64,000 nucleotides of DNA from the NCBI RefSeq assembly GCF_016714285.1, contig NZ_JADJNN010000012.1:62001-126000 (forward strand), written 5' to 3'. The DNA is from Nannocystis sp. (GTDB taxonomy: Bacteria; Myxococcota_A; Polyangia; Nannocystales; Nannocystaceae). The position numbers and the translations under genes are program-made. The notes under the pieces are model-generated. The model saw only the letters and a list, made by a program, of their open reading frames with translations, ran no database searches and had not been told where the DNA came from. This document shows, piece after piece, positions 9,306-18,344 of the stretch. How positions within the stretch are numbered: position 1 is the stretch's first letter; every line of letters begins with the position of its first letter.

Positions 9306-10487
9306 ATGGTGCGTGTCCTTCACCGCGCCGCGCTCGCCGTTTCGGTGGTCGGGCTGTGTCTCGCCGCCGGGGCGTGCCACAGCGGGCAGCAGCGATCACC
9401 GCCGCCGCTGCCGGTGGTGTCAGATCTGCCGCCGAGCCCGCCGGTGATCGAGCCGGCGGCGCCGGTTGTGGCGCCGGCGTTGGTGCGTCCTGGCGCGGTG
9501 AAGACGGTGTCGCTGCGCGCACGCCTGCCGCACACCAACTGGCTCGGGGAGGTCGCGTGGGCCCCCGACGGTGCGCGCCTGGCCAGCGGCGACGACGATG
9601 GCGCGCTGCGCATCTGGGACGCGCGCACCGGCAAGCTCGCGCTGGATCTCGGCAAGCACGAGCGGCGGATCACCGCCCTGGCCTATGCACCGGACGGGGC
9701 CCAGGTCGCGGTCGCGGGTATGACCGACCTGCGGATCTGGGACACGGATACTGGCGCCGTGGTGCACCGTCTGTCCGGGCACGAGGATATCATCACAGAC
9801 CTGCGCTGCGTCGGCGACGAGCTGTACGCCGTCGATCTGCGCAATGCGCTGGTGCGCTGGGACCTGCGGAGCGGGCGACGGATCGCCACGATCGAGGTGC
9901 CGACGATCCACAGCCTGTCGCTGGCGATCGCCCCGGGCGGGCGAGCGCTGGCGCTGGGCGGCTATGGGGATATCGAGCTGATCGAGCTGTCGGGTCGCAA
10001 GTCGCGCTTCAAGCTCGAGATGCCGCGCTGTGATCAGCAGCCGGGCGACCTCCTGTGCGCGCGCTGGAAGGTGCGGGAGGTCGAGGAGTTCGGCTACGAG
10101 GGCGGCTCGCCGAGTCGGCACAAAGAGAGCGGGCCGCAGTGGTATGTGCAGGACCTCGCGTTCTCGGGCGACGGCGGGCTGCTGCTGGCCGGCCGCGCCG
10201 ACGGCGTGGCGATCCTCATCGATACGGCGAGCGGCAAGCCGCTGGCTCGCCTCGCGATCGGGGACGATGACCACGCCGCCGTGGCGTTGACGGCCGACGG
10301 CGCCACCGCGGCGCTGGCCAACCGCGACGGGCTGATCACGCTGTGGGATGTCGCGTCGCGTACCGAGCTGCGGGTGACGCACGAGTCCGGTGAGATCGTC
10401 GCGGGTCTGGCGTTCTCGCCGGACGCGACCGCGCTGGCGGCGGCGGGGCCGGGGCAAGCCGTGACGATCTGGGAGCTCGGGCGTTGA
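9306..10487 (+). CDS. WD40-repeat lipoprotein
   Basis: 393 residues. The signal peptide ends in the lipobox LAAGAC, then a proline-rich linker leads into a beta-propeller. WD40 blades are visible from about residue 78: GEVAWAPDGARLASGDDDGALRIWD, ITALAYAPDGAQVAVAG...LRIWD, ALVRWDL, LAFSGDGGLLLAG, ITLWDV and VTIWEL, six or seven in all. An insertion with three cysteines lies around residues 240-260. The protein is predicted to face the periplasm or cell surface and to act as a binding scaffold. It follows the preceding lipoprotein with a 10-bp gap, so it is likely in the same transcript. Partner unknown. Confidence 0.85.
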   Translation: MVRVLHRAALAVSVVGLCLAAGACHSGQQRSPPPLPVVSDLPPSPPVIEPAAPVVAPALVRPGAVKTVSLRARLPHTNWLGEVAWAPDGARLASGDDDGALRIWDARTGKLALDLGKHERRITALAYAPDGAQVAVAGMTDLRIWDTDTGAVVHRLSGHEDIITDLRCVGDELYAVDLRNALVRWDLRSGRRIATIEVPTIHSLSLAIAPGGRALALGGYGDIELIELSGRKSRFKLEMPRCDQQPGDLLCARWKVREVEEFGYEGGSPSRHKESGPQWYVQDLAFSGDGGLLLAGRADGVAILIDTASGKPLARLAIGDDDHAAVALTADGATAALANRDGLITLWDVASRTELRVTHESGEIVAGLAFSPDATALAAAGPGQAVTIWELGR

Positions 10488-10640
10488 GCGGGCGCGTGCA
10501 CGATTTTCGGATCGCTGCAAACCTTGCATTCGACCGGGGCGCGTCGCCCGTCCAAGGCGTCGAGATTCCTCGTCAGTCTCGGTTCGCCGGGCCACGTCGC
10601 GGCTGGAACCGGAGCTGCATGGCGCCTCGCGGGTCGACGG

Positions 10641-13355
10641 ATGCTATCGCTCACCTCCTTCTCATTGCGTCGGCCGTGGTGGATCCTCCTCTGTTTCGTC
10701 GCGCTCACGGCCGTCGCGCTGATCGGCGTCATGCGGATCGAGAGCGAGGATGACGTGTTTGTATTCCTCCCGGACGAGGATCCCGACGTCCGCGGATTTC
10801 GCGAGGTGAGTGACCGATTTGGTTCGCTGCGGGTGGCGCTCATCGGGGCCGAGGCCCGCGATCCCACGGGTGATGTATTTGGGCCGGAGGAGGCCCGCGC
10901 GCTGGCAGCGGCGACCGAGGCGCTGGGTGCCACACCCGGGGTCGCGCGCGTGATGTCGCTGGCCAACACCGCCGACGTGGTGAGCACCGAGGACGGCGCC
11001 GAGATCGGGCCGCTCCTGCCCGGTCCGCCGGCGTCCGTCGCGGCCCACGCGGCGGTTCGGCAGCGGGTGCTCGCGCTGGACCACATCGTAGGTAACCTGG
11101 TGTCCGCCGATGGCCGGGCCACGACCATCTATGTATATATGCTGGACGGCGTCGGCACCGAGGAGACGGTGACGGCATTGCGCGCGGTCGCCGAGCGCGA
11201 GTTGGCCCCATTCGAGGTCCATTACGCCGGGGCGGCCTTCGCCGCCGAGGCGATCTATGGCGAGGCCCGCGACGACGTACGCCACCTGTCTCCGGTCGCC
11301 GCGCTCGTGCTCATCCTCGTCGTCCTGCTGTCCTTTCGCGATCCGGTGGGCGTCGTGCTCACCCTCGGGTCGGTCGGCATCGCCACCGTGGTCGTGTTCG
11401 GCGCGATGGGCTTCGCGGGTGAGCGCTACACGGCGCTGACCTCGACGATGCCCGTCATCCTGCTGGCGACCGGGAGCGCCTACACGGTGCACGTGCTCGG
11501 TCGCTACTACCTCGAGCGCGAGGGGGCGACGCCCCGGGTCGCGCTCGAGCGAGCGAGCCGTATCGTCGCCCGTCCGCTGGCGATCGCCGCGTGGACGACC
11601 GCCGCTGCGTTCCTCTCGTTCCTGGTGATGGATGTGCGGCCGATGCGGGCCTTCGGCCTGGCCGTCGCGGTCGGCACGCTGTTGTGCTGGTTCATCGCCC
11701 GGACCCTGGTCCCGGCGGTGATGATCCTGTGGCCGCGAGCGCCGAGCCGCGAGCAACTGCTGCCATTCGGCGCGGCGCTGGCCGGGATGTGGCGAGCCGT
11801 CGAGCGCCGCCCGAAGACGGTGGCGGCGGCGATGCTGCTCGTGACCGCGGCCTCGCTGCTGCCGCTCGGGGAGGTCGAGGTGCGGATGGAGGCCCAGGCC
11901 TTCTTGCGCGAGGGCTCCCCCGCGTGGCGAGACCAACGATTCTTCGAGGACCGCTTCGGCGGCGCGCGCTTCGTCCAGATCGAGATCGCGGGCGACATGC
12001 AAGATCCGGCGAGCCTCCGCGAGATCGCGCGCCTCGCCGACTATGCACGCAGTCTCCCGGGCGTGTCCCAGGTGTCGTCACTCATCGACCCGCTGGCGAT
12101 CGGTGCCGAGGTGTTGAGCGGCGAATACCGGCTGCCGACCTCGCGCCGTGAGGCGGCCCAGGTCTACCTGTTCCTCGCTGGTGAGACCGGCCTGGCCTCG
12201 CTGCTGACGCCCGATCGCGGGCACGCCCTGATCAATGCCCGGGTGAAAGGCGAGGCCGCACCGGTCGTCGCGGGGCTCGAGGCGTACCTCACGGAGCAGC
12301 TGCAGACCACGCCGTCCGGCCCGACGCCCACATCGGTCGCGGAGCGCCTGGTGCTCGTCGCTCGGGGCGCCGGCGGTACGGTGGACGCGCGGGCGGTCGG
12401 CGCAATGATCGATCGCGGGGCGGCCGTCGACGAGGCCTCGCCGACGTGGGGATCGGCGGTCGCCCAGCAGGTCGACCAGCACCTGCGCGGGGATCTGGCG
12501 CCGCCCTTCGACGCCGCCGCGCAGGCCGAGATCCGGGCCGCGGCGGGGCGATCGGGGGTCGCGCTGCGGGCCCTCCTGGTCGAGCGAGCGCAGGGCGACC
12601 GCGACGCCGATCTGTACCAGGAGATGCTGCGTCTGCTCGACGGGGCGCGGCGCAGCTTCCAGGTCCAGCAGACCGCGACCGCGGTGCTCGCCGCGGCGGG
12701 GCTCGATGCGAGTAACGCGACCCTGCGAAGGCGGGCCGAGCTGATCCTCCGCGACCTCAACGCCCCGCCGATCGAGCGCGCCTCGACCGAGCTCGTGGCC
12801 CGCGTCACCGGCGAGCCGGTCCTCGATCGTGCGCTCTCGCGTTCGGTCGAGCGCAACCAGCTGCGCAGTATGGCCGTCGGGTTGGTGACCGTATCGGCCC
12901 TGTTGCTGCTGTTGTTCCGCTCGCTGACGCTGTCGCTGCTCTGCGTCGTGCCAGCGGCGGTCACGGCCGTGATCGTCGGCGGTGTCATGGGAATGATGGG
13001 GGCCCGGATCGACCTCAGCACGGCGATGGTCGGGGCGATCCTCACGGACACGGCCTCCGATTTCGGCATGCATTACGTATGGTACCTCCGGCGGCGTGCA
13101 CCGGAGGAGGTGGCGCGTCGTGTCGGTCCGGTGATGCTCGTCAGCACGGCTCTGGTCGCCCTCGGCTTCTACGTGTTCGCCGCGGGCCAGTCGACGGTGA
13201 TGCGGACCTTCGGCCTGCTCGCCGGCAGCACCTGCCTGGTATCTGGGCTCGTCACGATCCTCCTGCTCCCGGTCGTGTGGCCGTGGCTCCGGCGGCTTCA
13301 CCCGGAGTGGAGCAGCGCGCCCACTGATCTGGCCGAGGACGACGTGGCGCCCTAG
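10641..13355 (+). CDS. RND superfamily exporter (MMPL type)
   Basis: About 904 residues from the ATG at 10641, chosen because the first membrane helix (PWWILLCFVALTAVALIGV) follows at once; an earlier in-frame ATG at 10524 would add 39 residues with no family character. The protein has two RND halves, each with one helix, a large periplasmic loop and a cluster of five more helices (VAALVLILVVLLSF and MAVGLVTVSALLLLLF mark the cluster starts). This is the layout of COG1033/MMPL exporters that move lipids or hydrophobic compounds by proton force. The next gene encodes a LolA-like outer-membrane lipoprotein-sorting protein, the usual partner of this exporter class. Confidence 0.9.
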   Translation: MLSLTSFSLRRPWWILLCFVALTAVALIGVMRIESEDDVFVFLPDEDPDVRGFREVSDRFGSLRVALIGAEARDPTGDVFGPEEARALAAATEALGATPGVARVMSLANTADVVSTEDGAEIGPLLPGPPASVAAHAAVRQRVLALDHIVGNLVSADGRATTIYVYMLDGVGTEETVTALRAVAERELAPFEVHYAGAAFAAEAIYGEARDDVRHLSPVAALVLILVVLLSFRDPVGVVLTLGSVGIATVVVFGAMGFAGERYTALTSTMPVILLATGSAYTVHVLGRYYLEREGATPRVALERASRIVARPLAIAAWTTAAAFLSFLVMDVRPMRAFGLAVAVGTLLCWFIARTLVPAVMILWPRAPSREQLLPFGAALAGMWRAVERRPKTVAAAMLLVTAASLLPLGEVEVRMEAQAFLREGSPAWRDQRFFEDRFGGARFVQIEIAGDMQDPASLREIARLADYARSLPGVSQVSSLIDPLAIGAEVLSGEYRLPTSRREAAQVYLFLAGETGLASLLTPDRGHALINARVKGEAAPVVAGLEAYLTEQLQTTPSGPTPTSVAERLVLVARGAGGTVDARAVGAMIDRGAAVDEASPTWGSAVAQQVDQHLRGDLAPPFDAAAQAEIRAAAGRSGVALRALLVERAQGDRDADLYQEMLRLLDGARRSFQVQQTATAVLAAAGLDASNATLRRRAELILRDLNAPPIERASTELVARVTGEPVLDRALSRSVERNQLRSMAVGLVTVSALLLLLFRSLTLSLLCVVPAAVTAVIVGGVMGMMGARIDLSTAMVGAILTDTASDFGMHYVWYLRRRAPEEVARRVGPVMLVSTALVALGFYVFAAGQSTVMRTFGLLAGSTCLVSGLVTILLLPVVWPWLRRLHPEWSSAPTDLAEDDVAP

Positions 13356-13478
13356 TCGGACGCGGACCGGGGAACACGCAGGACTTGCACGTGGGTGCAA
13401 GGGGTTCCGCTGGCGGCGAAGCCCATGCTGGATCTCATGGCGAGGGCCGCGGCACGGGTCTTGCTGGGTGGACCCGTC

Positions 13479-14249
13479 ATGAAGTCAGCCACCCTCCTGC
13501 TGTCGTCGTTGCTCGGGCTAGCGAGCGTTCTGGTGTTCCCCCAGCGATCGGTCGTGGCCTCGGCGGAGTCTGTCGCTCAGGGAGCGGCGGTCTTGCGCGT
13601 CGCCGACGAACGTGCGGCCCGGTTCCCGGATCAGACATATACGGCGAACATGGACATCTACAAGCACGGCGAGCTGCGCTCGACGCTGGTGTTCTCGATG
13701 GCGATGAAGAACCTCGAGAAGCAGCTGATCCGCTTTGTTGAGCCCGGTGACGTCGCGGGCATGAAGATCTTGATGGAGAATCGCGACACCATTTATATGT
13801 ACAGCCCCGAGTTCCAGAAGGTCCGGCGGATCGCGGCCCACATGCAGAACCAGGGCTTCCTCGGGAGCGAGTTCACGCCCGAGGACATGATCCTGGCCCG
13901 GCTGTCGCCGAGCTTCGACGCCGACCTGATCGGCAAGACCGGCACCGAGACGGCCCTGGTCCTCACGCCGAAGAGCGGCGCGACGGTGTCCTTCTCGAAG
14001 CTCGAGATCTTCATCGATTCGACCGTCGGGGGCATCTCGCGGATCCACTACTACGACGTCGGCGGCAGCCACGTCCGCACCCAGCTCCGGGAGGTCTGGA
14101 AGCGCTTCGAGGACACCCAGATGCCGACCCAGATCCGCATGAAGAACCTCGTGACCGGCGACGAGACGATCATCCGCCTGTCCAATATCGACGTGAAGTC
14201 GCCGGTCCCTGACGATTTGTTCTCGCGCCGCACCCTGATGAGCGGGTGA
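13479..14249 (+). CDS. Outer-membrane lipoprotein-sorting protein (LolA-like)
   Basis: 256 residues. A signal peptide (MKSATLLLSSLLGLASVLVF...VVA) is followed by a beta-rich domain. Segments such as YTANMDIYKHGELRSTLVFS, MKILMENRDTIYMYSPEFQK, and a late MPTQIRMKNLVTGDETIIR are typical of the COG2834 family, which folds like LolA/LolB. I used the ATG at 13479 because it begins the signal peptide; an in-frame start at 13395 would add 28 residues of no clear character. The gene lies 123 bp after the RND exporter. The pair probably carries a lipid or lipoprotein from the inner membrane through the periplasm, though the cargo is unknown. Confidence 0.85.
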   Translation: MKSATLLLSSLLGLASVLVFPQRSVVASAESVAQGAAVLRVADERAARFPDQTYTANMDIYKHGELRSTLVFSMAMKNLEKQLIRFVEPGDVAGMKILMENRDTIYMYSPEFQKVRRIAAHMQNQGFLGSEFTPEDMILARLSPSFDADLIGKTGTETALVLTPKSGATVSFSKLEIFIDSTVGGISRIHYYDVGGSHVRTQLREVWKRFEDTQMPTQIRMKNLVTGDETIIRLSNIDVKSPVPDDLFSRRTLMSG

Positions 14250-14433
14250 GCGGGTGAGGGCCCTGGCCGTCGCGCCGGGTCTGGGCGATAGTGCCCGCAG
14301 GACGCGGGTCCCCGCGGGCCGAGGTCGATGGGCGAGGCGGTAGGCGCCGGGTTTCATCATTCGCGCGGGTCCCCGCGGGGCGAGGTCGATGGTGCGCCGG
14401 TGATCGGGCTGATATCCTCGCGCTCCGGTCGGC

Positions 14434-15744
14434 GTGCGAGCTCCTGGACCTTCGATCGTGCCGCGCTTCGTCGGCGACTCGCGTGACATCGTCGGGCCCC
14501 TCGACGAGGCCGCCTTCGACGAGCAGCGGGCTCTGCTGAGCGGCGAGTTCACCAAGCTGACGGCGTGGATCTTGATCGTCCTTACGGTGGTGCTGTGGCC
14601 GACGGACGCGCTGCTGTTTCGCGGGCAGCCGGCGGTGCTCGAGTTCTTCGCCCGCTGGCGGCCGCCGATCCTCGCGCTCGCGGTGATCACCCTGCTGGGC
14701 TTCCGCTTCTCCGCGACGGTACGCGGGCGGGCGGCGTTGTTCGCGATGATCGCCCTCACCATGGGCGCGGCGATCTGCGGCGGGGCGCTCGGCCAGCTCG
14801 GGGCGCCCGGCGAGGTCTACTATCCGTGCTCTTATCTGCTATCGCAGGCGACGGTGCCGCTGATCGTCCGGCCGGTCGCGCGCCTGGTCGGCAGCATCGT
14901 CGTGCCGCTGGCCTTCACCCTGCCATACGCCTACTGCAACCCCAGCTATTTCACGGACAATCCTTACGCGATCTCGCTGCTGGTATTCCAGCTGCTGGCG
15001 ATCGTCGGTGGATTCGGGCTCGGCCACAGCCTCTATTCGCTGGTCCGCGGCAACTTCGCGCGGCGCGAGGCGCTCGCGGCCCAGGCCGCCGAGCTGGCCC
15101 GGGCGCGGGAGAAGACGGAGCGGCTGCTGCTCAACATCTTGCCCGGGACGGTGGCGGCCCAGCTCAAGGACGGGGCCGCCACCATCGCCGAGGCGCACGC
15201 GGATGTCACGGTGCTGTTCGTCGACATCTGCGGGTTCACGCGCCTGTCGACCGGGTCGGGCGCGGCGGAGGTGGTGCAGATGCTGAACAAGGTGTTCTCG
15301 GCCTTCGACGCGCTGGTCGAGCTGCACGGCGTCGAGAAGATCAAGACGATCGGCGACGCGTACATGGTCGCCGCGGGCCTGCCGGAGCCGCGCAGCGACC
15401 ACGCCCGGGCGATCGCCGACCTCGCCCTCGATATGCTCGCGGTGATCCGGGGGCTATGTGATCCGGCGGGGGCCCCGATCCAGGTGCGTATCGGTGCACA
15501 TTGCGGGCCGGTGATCGCGGGGGTGATCGGGCGCAAGAAGTTTATCTATGACCTTTGGGGCGACACGGTCAATACGGCGAGTCGGATGGAGTCGCACGGC
15601 GAGCCGGGGACGATCCAGATCACCGATGCGCTCGCCCGTCGTCTCGGGCCCGCGTACCGCTGCGAGCTGCGCGGGGCGATCGCCGTCAAGGGCAAGGGCG
15701 AGATGGTCACCCACTTCCTGCGCGGCGTCGCCGGGGGGCCTTAG
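14434..15744 (+). CDS. Membrane-bound class III adenylate cyclase
   Basis: 436 residues. About six hydrophobic segments fill residues 40-215, then a charged coiled-coil linker (RREALAAQAAELARAREKTE) leads to a class III cyclase domain at about 255-430. Visible catalytic features are the metal-binding VTVLFVDICGF, the GDAYMVAAG block and LWGDTVNTASRM with the transition-state Asn/Arg region. The substrate pair is Lys (KIKTIGD) and Asp (LWGD), which favours ATP over GTP, so the product is probably cAMP. GTG 14434 is the first start, preceded by TGATATCCT (extended -10 type); GTG 14458 is an alternative. The gene is a single unit, convergent with the ATP-grasp gene. Confidence 0.9.
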   Translation: MRAPGPSIVPRFVGDSRDIVGPLDEAAFDEQRALLSGEFTKLTAWILIVLTVVLWPTDALLFRGQPAVLEFFARWRPPILALAVITLLGFRFSATVRGRAALFAMIALTMGAAICGGALGQLGAPGEVYYPCSYLLSQATVPLIVRPVARLVGSIVVPLAFTLPYAYCNPSYFTDNPYAISLLVFQLLAIVGGFGLGHSLYSLVRGNFARREALAAQAAELARAREKTERLLLNILPGTVAAQLKDGAATIAEAHADVTVLFVDICGFTRLSTGSGAAEVVQMLNKVFSAFDALVELHGVEKIKTIGDAYMVAAGLPEPRSDHARAIADLALDMLAVIRGLCDPAGAPIQVRIGAHCGPVIAGVIGRKKFIYDLWGDTVNTASRMESHGEPGTIQITDALARRLGPAYRCELRGAIAVKGKGEMVTHFLRGVAGGP

Positions 15745-15765
15745 CGACGGTGGCGGAGAATGCAC

Positions 15766-17892
15766 TCACCGCGACTGGGCCAGGAAGCCCTCGCTGGCCG
15801 CGGCGTGGCGCGGCGCGACCGCGAGGACCTCGCGGAACTGGGCTACGGCTTCGTCGGCGAGGCCGAGCTTGAGGAGCGCCCAGCCGAGCCCGGCCTTGAC
15901 CTCGATATCGCCGGGGTAGGCGGCCAGCAAGGCGCTGTATCCCGCGGCCGCGGCGGCATGGTCGCCCTGCGAGTAATGAATGTACGCGAGGCGCAGCGAG
16001 GCGAGGTAGTTGCGCGGGTCGAGCTCGAGGATCTCGTGGGCCTCGGCGATCGCCGCGGCGTAGCGCCGGTCCGCGATCAATGGGAGCATGCGCCCGAGCC
16101 GTGATTCGACGGCGGCCGGCGCGAGCTCGGTGGCCCGGGCGTACGCGGCGCTGGCGTCGGCGTGGCGACCGAGCTGGTAGAGCAGCCAGCCGCGGCGCAG
16201 CTCGGCGATGTAGCTCGATCGCTCGGGCCCGGGCAGGCATTCGATCGCCGCGAGCGCGGCGAGGTGGAGACCGGCGGCTTCCTTATCATAGGACAGCTGG
16301 TAGAGCATCGCGGGGCCGCTCTCGACGATCTGGCGGAGCTCGCCTAAGTGCTGGGCGCGGCTCCACGGGCGCGCCGCGAACAGGCGCCGGATGCCGGCGA
16401 TCCACTCGCGGGCGCGGGGGGTCAGCGCGTGGTGGTCGTCCATCGCGCGCCCGGGCAGCAGGAGGATGCCGAGGTCGGCGCCCTCGTAGAGGTGGTCGCC
16501 GACCCGGAGGATCCGCAGGAAGAACGCCTCGTGGTCGCCACGCACCGCTCGGTGGTCGGGCTCGAAGCGGTCGAACACGACGGTGCCGTCGTCCTCGAGG
16601 CGGTAAACGCCGCTCGCCGGGGCGGCGCCGATGAGGTCCGAGGTCGGCTCGGTGTGTTTGATCGCCATCTGCGACCACGGCTCGAACCCCACCGGGTCGG
16701 ACCAGGCGCTGCTCAGCGCGTCGAGGTCGAGGCCTGGGTCGGCGTCGGCGAACTCGAGCAGGTGCAGCAGGAACAGCGGGATGCCGGCGGTCGCGCGGGT
16801 GGCGTGGCTGGTCATCGGCGATGCGCCGGTGATGCGCGGGTTGAGCTCGCCGAGCCACAGCTCGCCGGTGTCGAGGTCGAGCAGGAGGTCGAGCTCGAAG
16901 CAGCCGCGGTAGCCCTCGGCGCGCAGCTGTTCGCCAAAGGCGAGGGTGTAGGCGCGGGCCCTCGCGCGGAGCTCGGGGGTGAAGGCGTCGGCGAACACCT
17001 CGTTGCCGCACCAACCCCCGCGGTACGGGGTCAGCTCCGGGAAGCCGATCAGCTCGGTCATCAGCGGACCGACGGCGGTCCCCCGACGGGTCGTGCAGCC
17101 CTCGATCGCGGTGCCGAGGCAGCGGATCCGTCGCATGATCTTGACCTCGCCCTTGCCGACGATCGCGTCGGCGTGGCGCGCGAAGTCAGCCTCGTCCTTG
17201 ATGAAGTATGTGGTGTGGCCGCTGTCGCCGTAGGCGGTCTGGACGACCAGGTCGCGGCCGAGCCCGTGGGCGTCGGCGAGGCGGCACAATTGCGCGTAGC
17301 CGGTGACCTCGGCGAGGGTGCCGGGCACCGACGGGACGCCCGCGCGCTCGCCGAGGCGCACGGTCTCGATCTTGCTGTCGATGCGCCCGCGCAAGCGGGC
17401 AGGCGGGAGCCACACCTCGGCGCCCAGCGCCCGCGCGAGCGCCTCGCTGTGCTCGTCGAACATCAGGAACACGAGCCGCGCCCCGCCGGGGCTCCCGGCC
17501 AGGCGATCGCGCACCTCGTCGTGTTGCAGCAGGTAATTGTTGATGTCCTCGATCGAGGTGAATGGCGCGTGCATGTGCTCCCTCGGCGAGAGCACGTGGG
17601 GGTGGCGCCCGTCGAATGAATCGATGGAGGTGATGAACTCGAAATTGCCCACGTCGGCGTCGACGCCGAGCAGGTTGAAGCTGGTCGCGCTCATGAAGTA
17701 GATCGGCTGTTCGTTGCGCCCAAGGTATCGACAGGCCTCGGCGACCCCCGCGATCGCGCGTGGGGGGGCCGCGGCCACACGCGGCGAAGTCGGGGGCGCG
17801 CGGGCCTCATCGATCCGGCTCAGGGGGGCGCTGTCTACCGTCGTGGGTTCAGCAAATGTGTCGGGCCCGGGGGCGGGTGCAACGAGTTCCAT
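15766..17892 (-). CDS. ATP-grasp ligase with C-terminal TPR repeats
   Basis: 708 residues from the ATG at 17892; an in-frame TTG at 17973 is less likely because the promoter lies between. The middle of the protein is a biotin-carboxylase/carbamoyl-phosphate-synthase-like ATP-grasp domain: DLVVQTAYGDSGHTTYFI resembles the glycine-rich ATP loop, FELDLLLDLDTGELWLGELNPR carries the acidic metal ligands, and ITGASPMTSHAT follows. The last 150 residues or so hold about four TPR units (LGRHADASAAYARATEL, AIAEAHEILELDPRNYLA, GDHAAAAAGYSALLA, GLADEAVAQFREVLAV). Such enzymes join a carboxylate to an amine or thiol via an acyl phosphate. The substrate is unknown. It is divergent from the lectin fusion gene and may be linked to it. 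Confidence 0.8.
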   Translation of the reverse strand: MELVAPAPGPDTFAEPTTVDSAPLSRIDEARAPPTSPRVAAAPPRAIAGVAEACRYLGRNEQPIYFMSATSFNLLGVDADVGNFEFITSIDSFDGRHPHVLSPREHMHAPFTSIEDINNYLLQHDEVRDRLAGSPGGARLVFLMFDEHSEALARALGAEVWLPPARLRGRIDSKIETVRLGERAGVPSVPGTLAEVTGYAQLCRLADAHGLGRDLVVQTAYGDSGHTTYFIKDEADFARHADAIVGKGEVKIMRRIRCLGTAIEGCTTRRGTAVGPLMTELIGFPELTPYRGGWCGNEVFADAFTPELRARARAYTLAFGEQLRAEGYRGCFELDLLLDLDTGELWLGELNPRITGASPMTSHATRATAGIPLFLLHLLEFADADPGLDLDALSSAWSDPVGFEPWSQMAIKHTEPTSDLIGAAPASGVYRLEDDGTVVFDRFEPDHRAVRGDHEAFFLRILRVGDHLYEGADLGILLLPGRAMDDHHALTPRAREWIAGIRRLFAARPWSRAQHLGELRQIVESGPAMLYQLSYDKEAAGLHLAALAAIECLPGPERSSYIAELRRGWLLYQLGRHADASAAYARATELAPAAVESRLGRMLPLIADRRYAAAIAEAHEILELDPRNYLASLRLAYIHYSQGDHAAAAAGYSALLAAYPGDIEVKAGLGWALLKLGLADEAVAQFREVLAVAPRHAAASEGFLAQSR

Positions 17893-17922
17893 GCCACCAA
17901 TCTCGCGCGGAGGAAGGCCGCC

Positions 17923-17952
17923 ATCATAGCTGCTAATGCACCGCTCAGACAA
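17923..17952 (-). promoter_or_regulatory. Putative sigma-70-type promoter of the ATP-grasp gene
   Basis: Minus strand: -35 TTGTCT (17947-17952), an 18-bp spacer, then -10 TATGAT (17923-17928). Transcription would start about 25-30 nt upstream of the ATG at 17892. Confidence 0.5.
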
Positions 17953-18344
17953 GCCGTGATACACGGGCGGCAATGTCCGCGCGAGCGCCGATTCGCCCGC
18001 GGTCGCTATGCGCGGAGTACATCGTTAAGTCAGCGCCCACGACGGCGCGGCGCGGTACTGGGTGCTTGAACTCCGCGGGCCGCCATGCGATGTTGCCGCC
18101 CTCCTCGCTGTCAATCGACTGTCCCGCGCGCACACCATACGGGTGCGTGGCTCGCAGTCGCGGTGAATGCATGCAGCACCGATCCCCGGCTCGAAGGAGC
18201 GCGCCGTTCGGGACCGCTCGTCCGCGGTGGTATCATCGGAAGGCTTGACAGGCCGGAGCCTTATCCTCTAAGTGTAGCGTCGCCGATGGTGTTGGTTCGG
18301 CTTGTGAACAACGCCGAGGGCGAGCAACAGACGGGGGCAACTTC
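17953..18344. other. Intergenic region between divergent ATP-grasp and lectin genes
   Basis: About 390 bp with visibly lower GC than the genes around it. Apart from the promoter candidate at 18245-18274 I see no coding sequence, repeat or RNA gene here. It must hold the control region for the lectin gene and any shared regulation of the divergent pair. Confidence 0.5.
18245..18274 (+). promoter_or_regulatory. Putative promoter of the lectin fusion gene
   Basis: TTGACA at 18245-18250 is a perfect -35 match. An 18-bp spacer leads to TAAGTG at 18269-18274 as a weak -10. This would give a 5' leader of about 65 nt before the ATG at 18345. Confidence 0.4.

Noticed and set aside
17973..18248. Small plus-strand ORF in the divergent ATP-grasp/lectin gap
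   Set aside because: No ribosome site or conserved pattern; it overlaps the promoter of the ATP-grasp gene.
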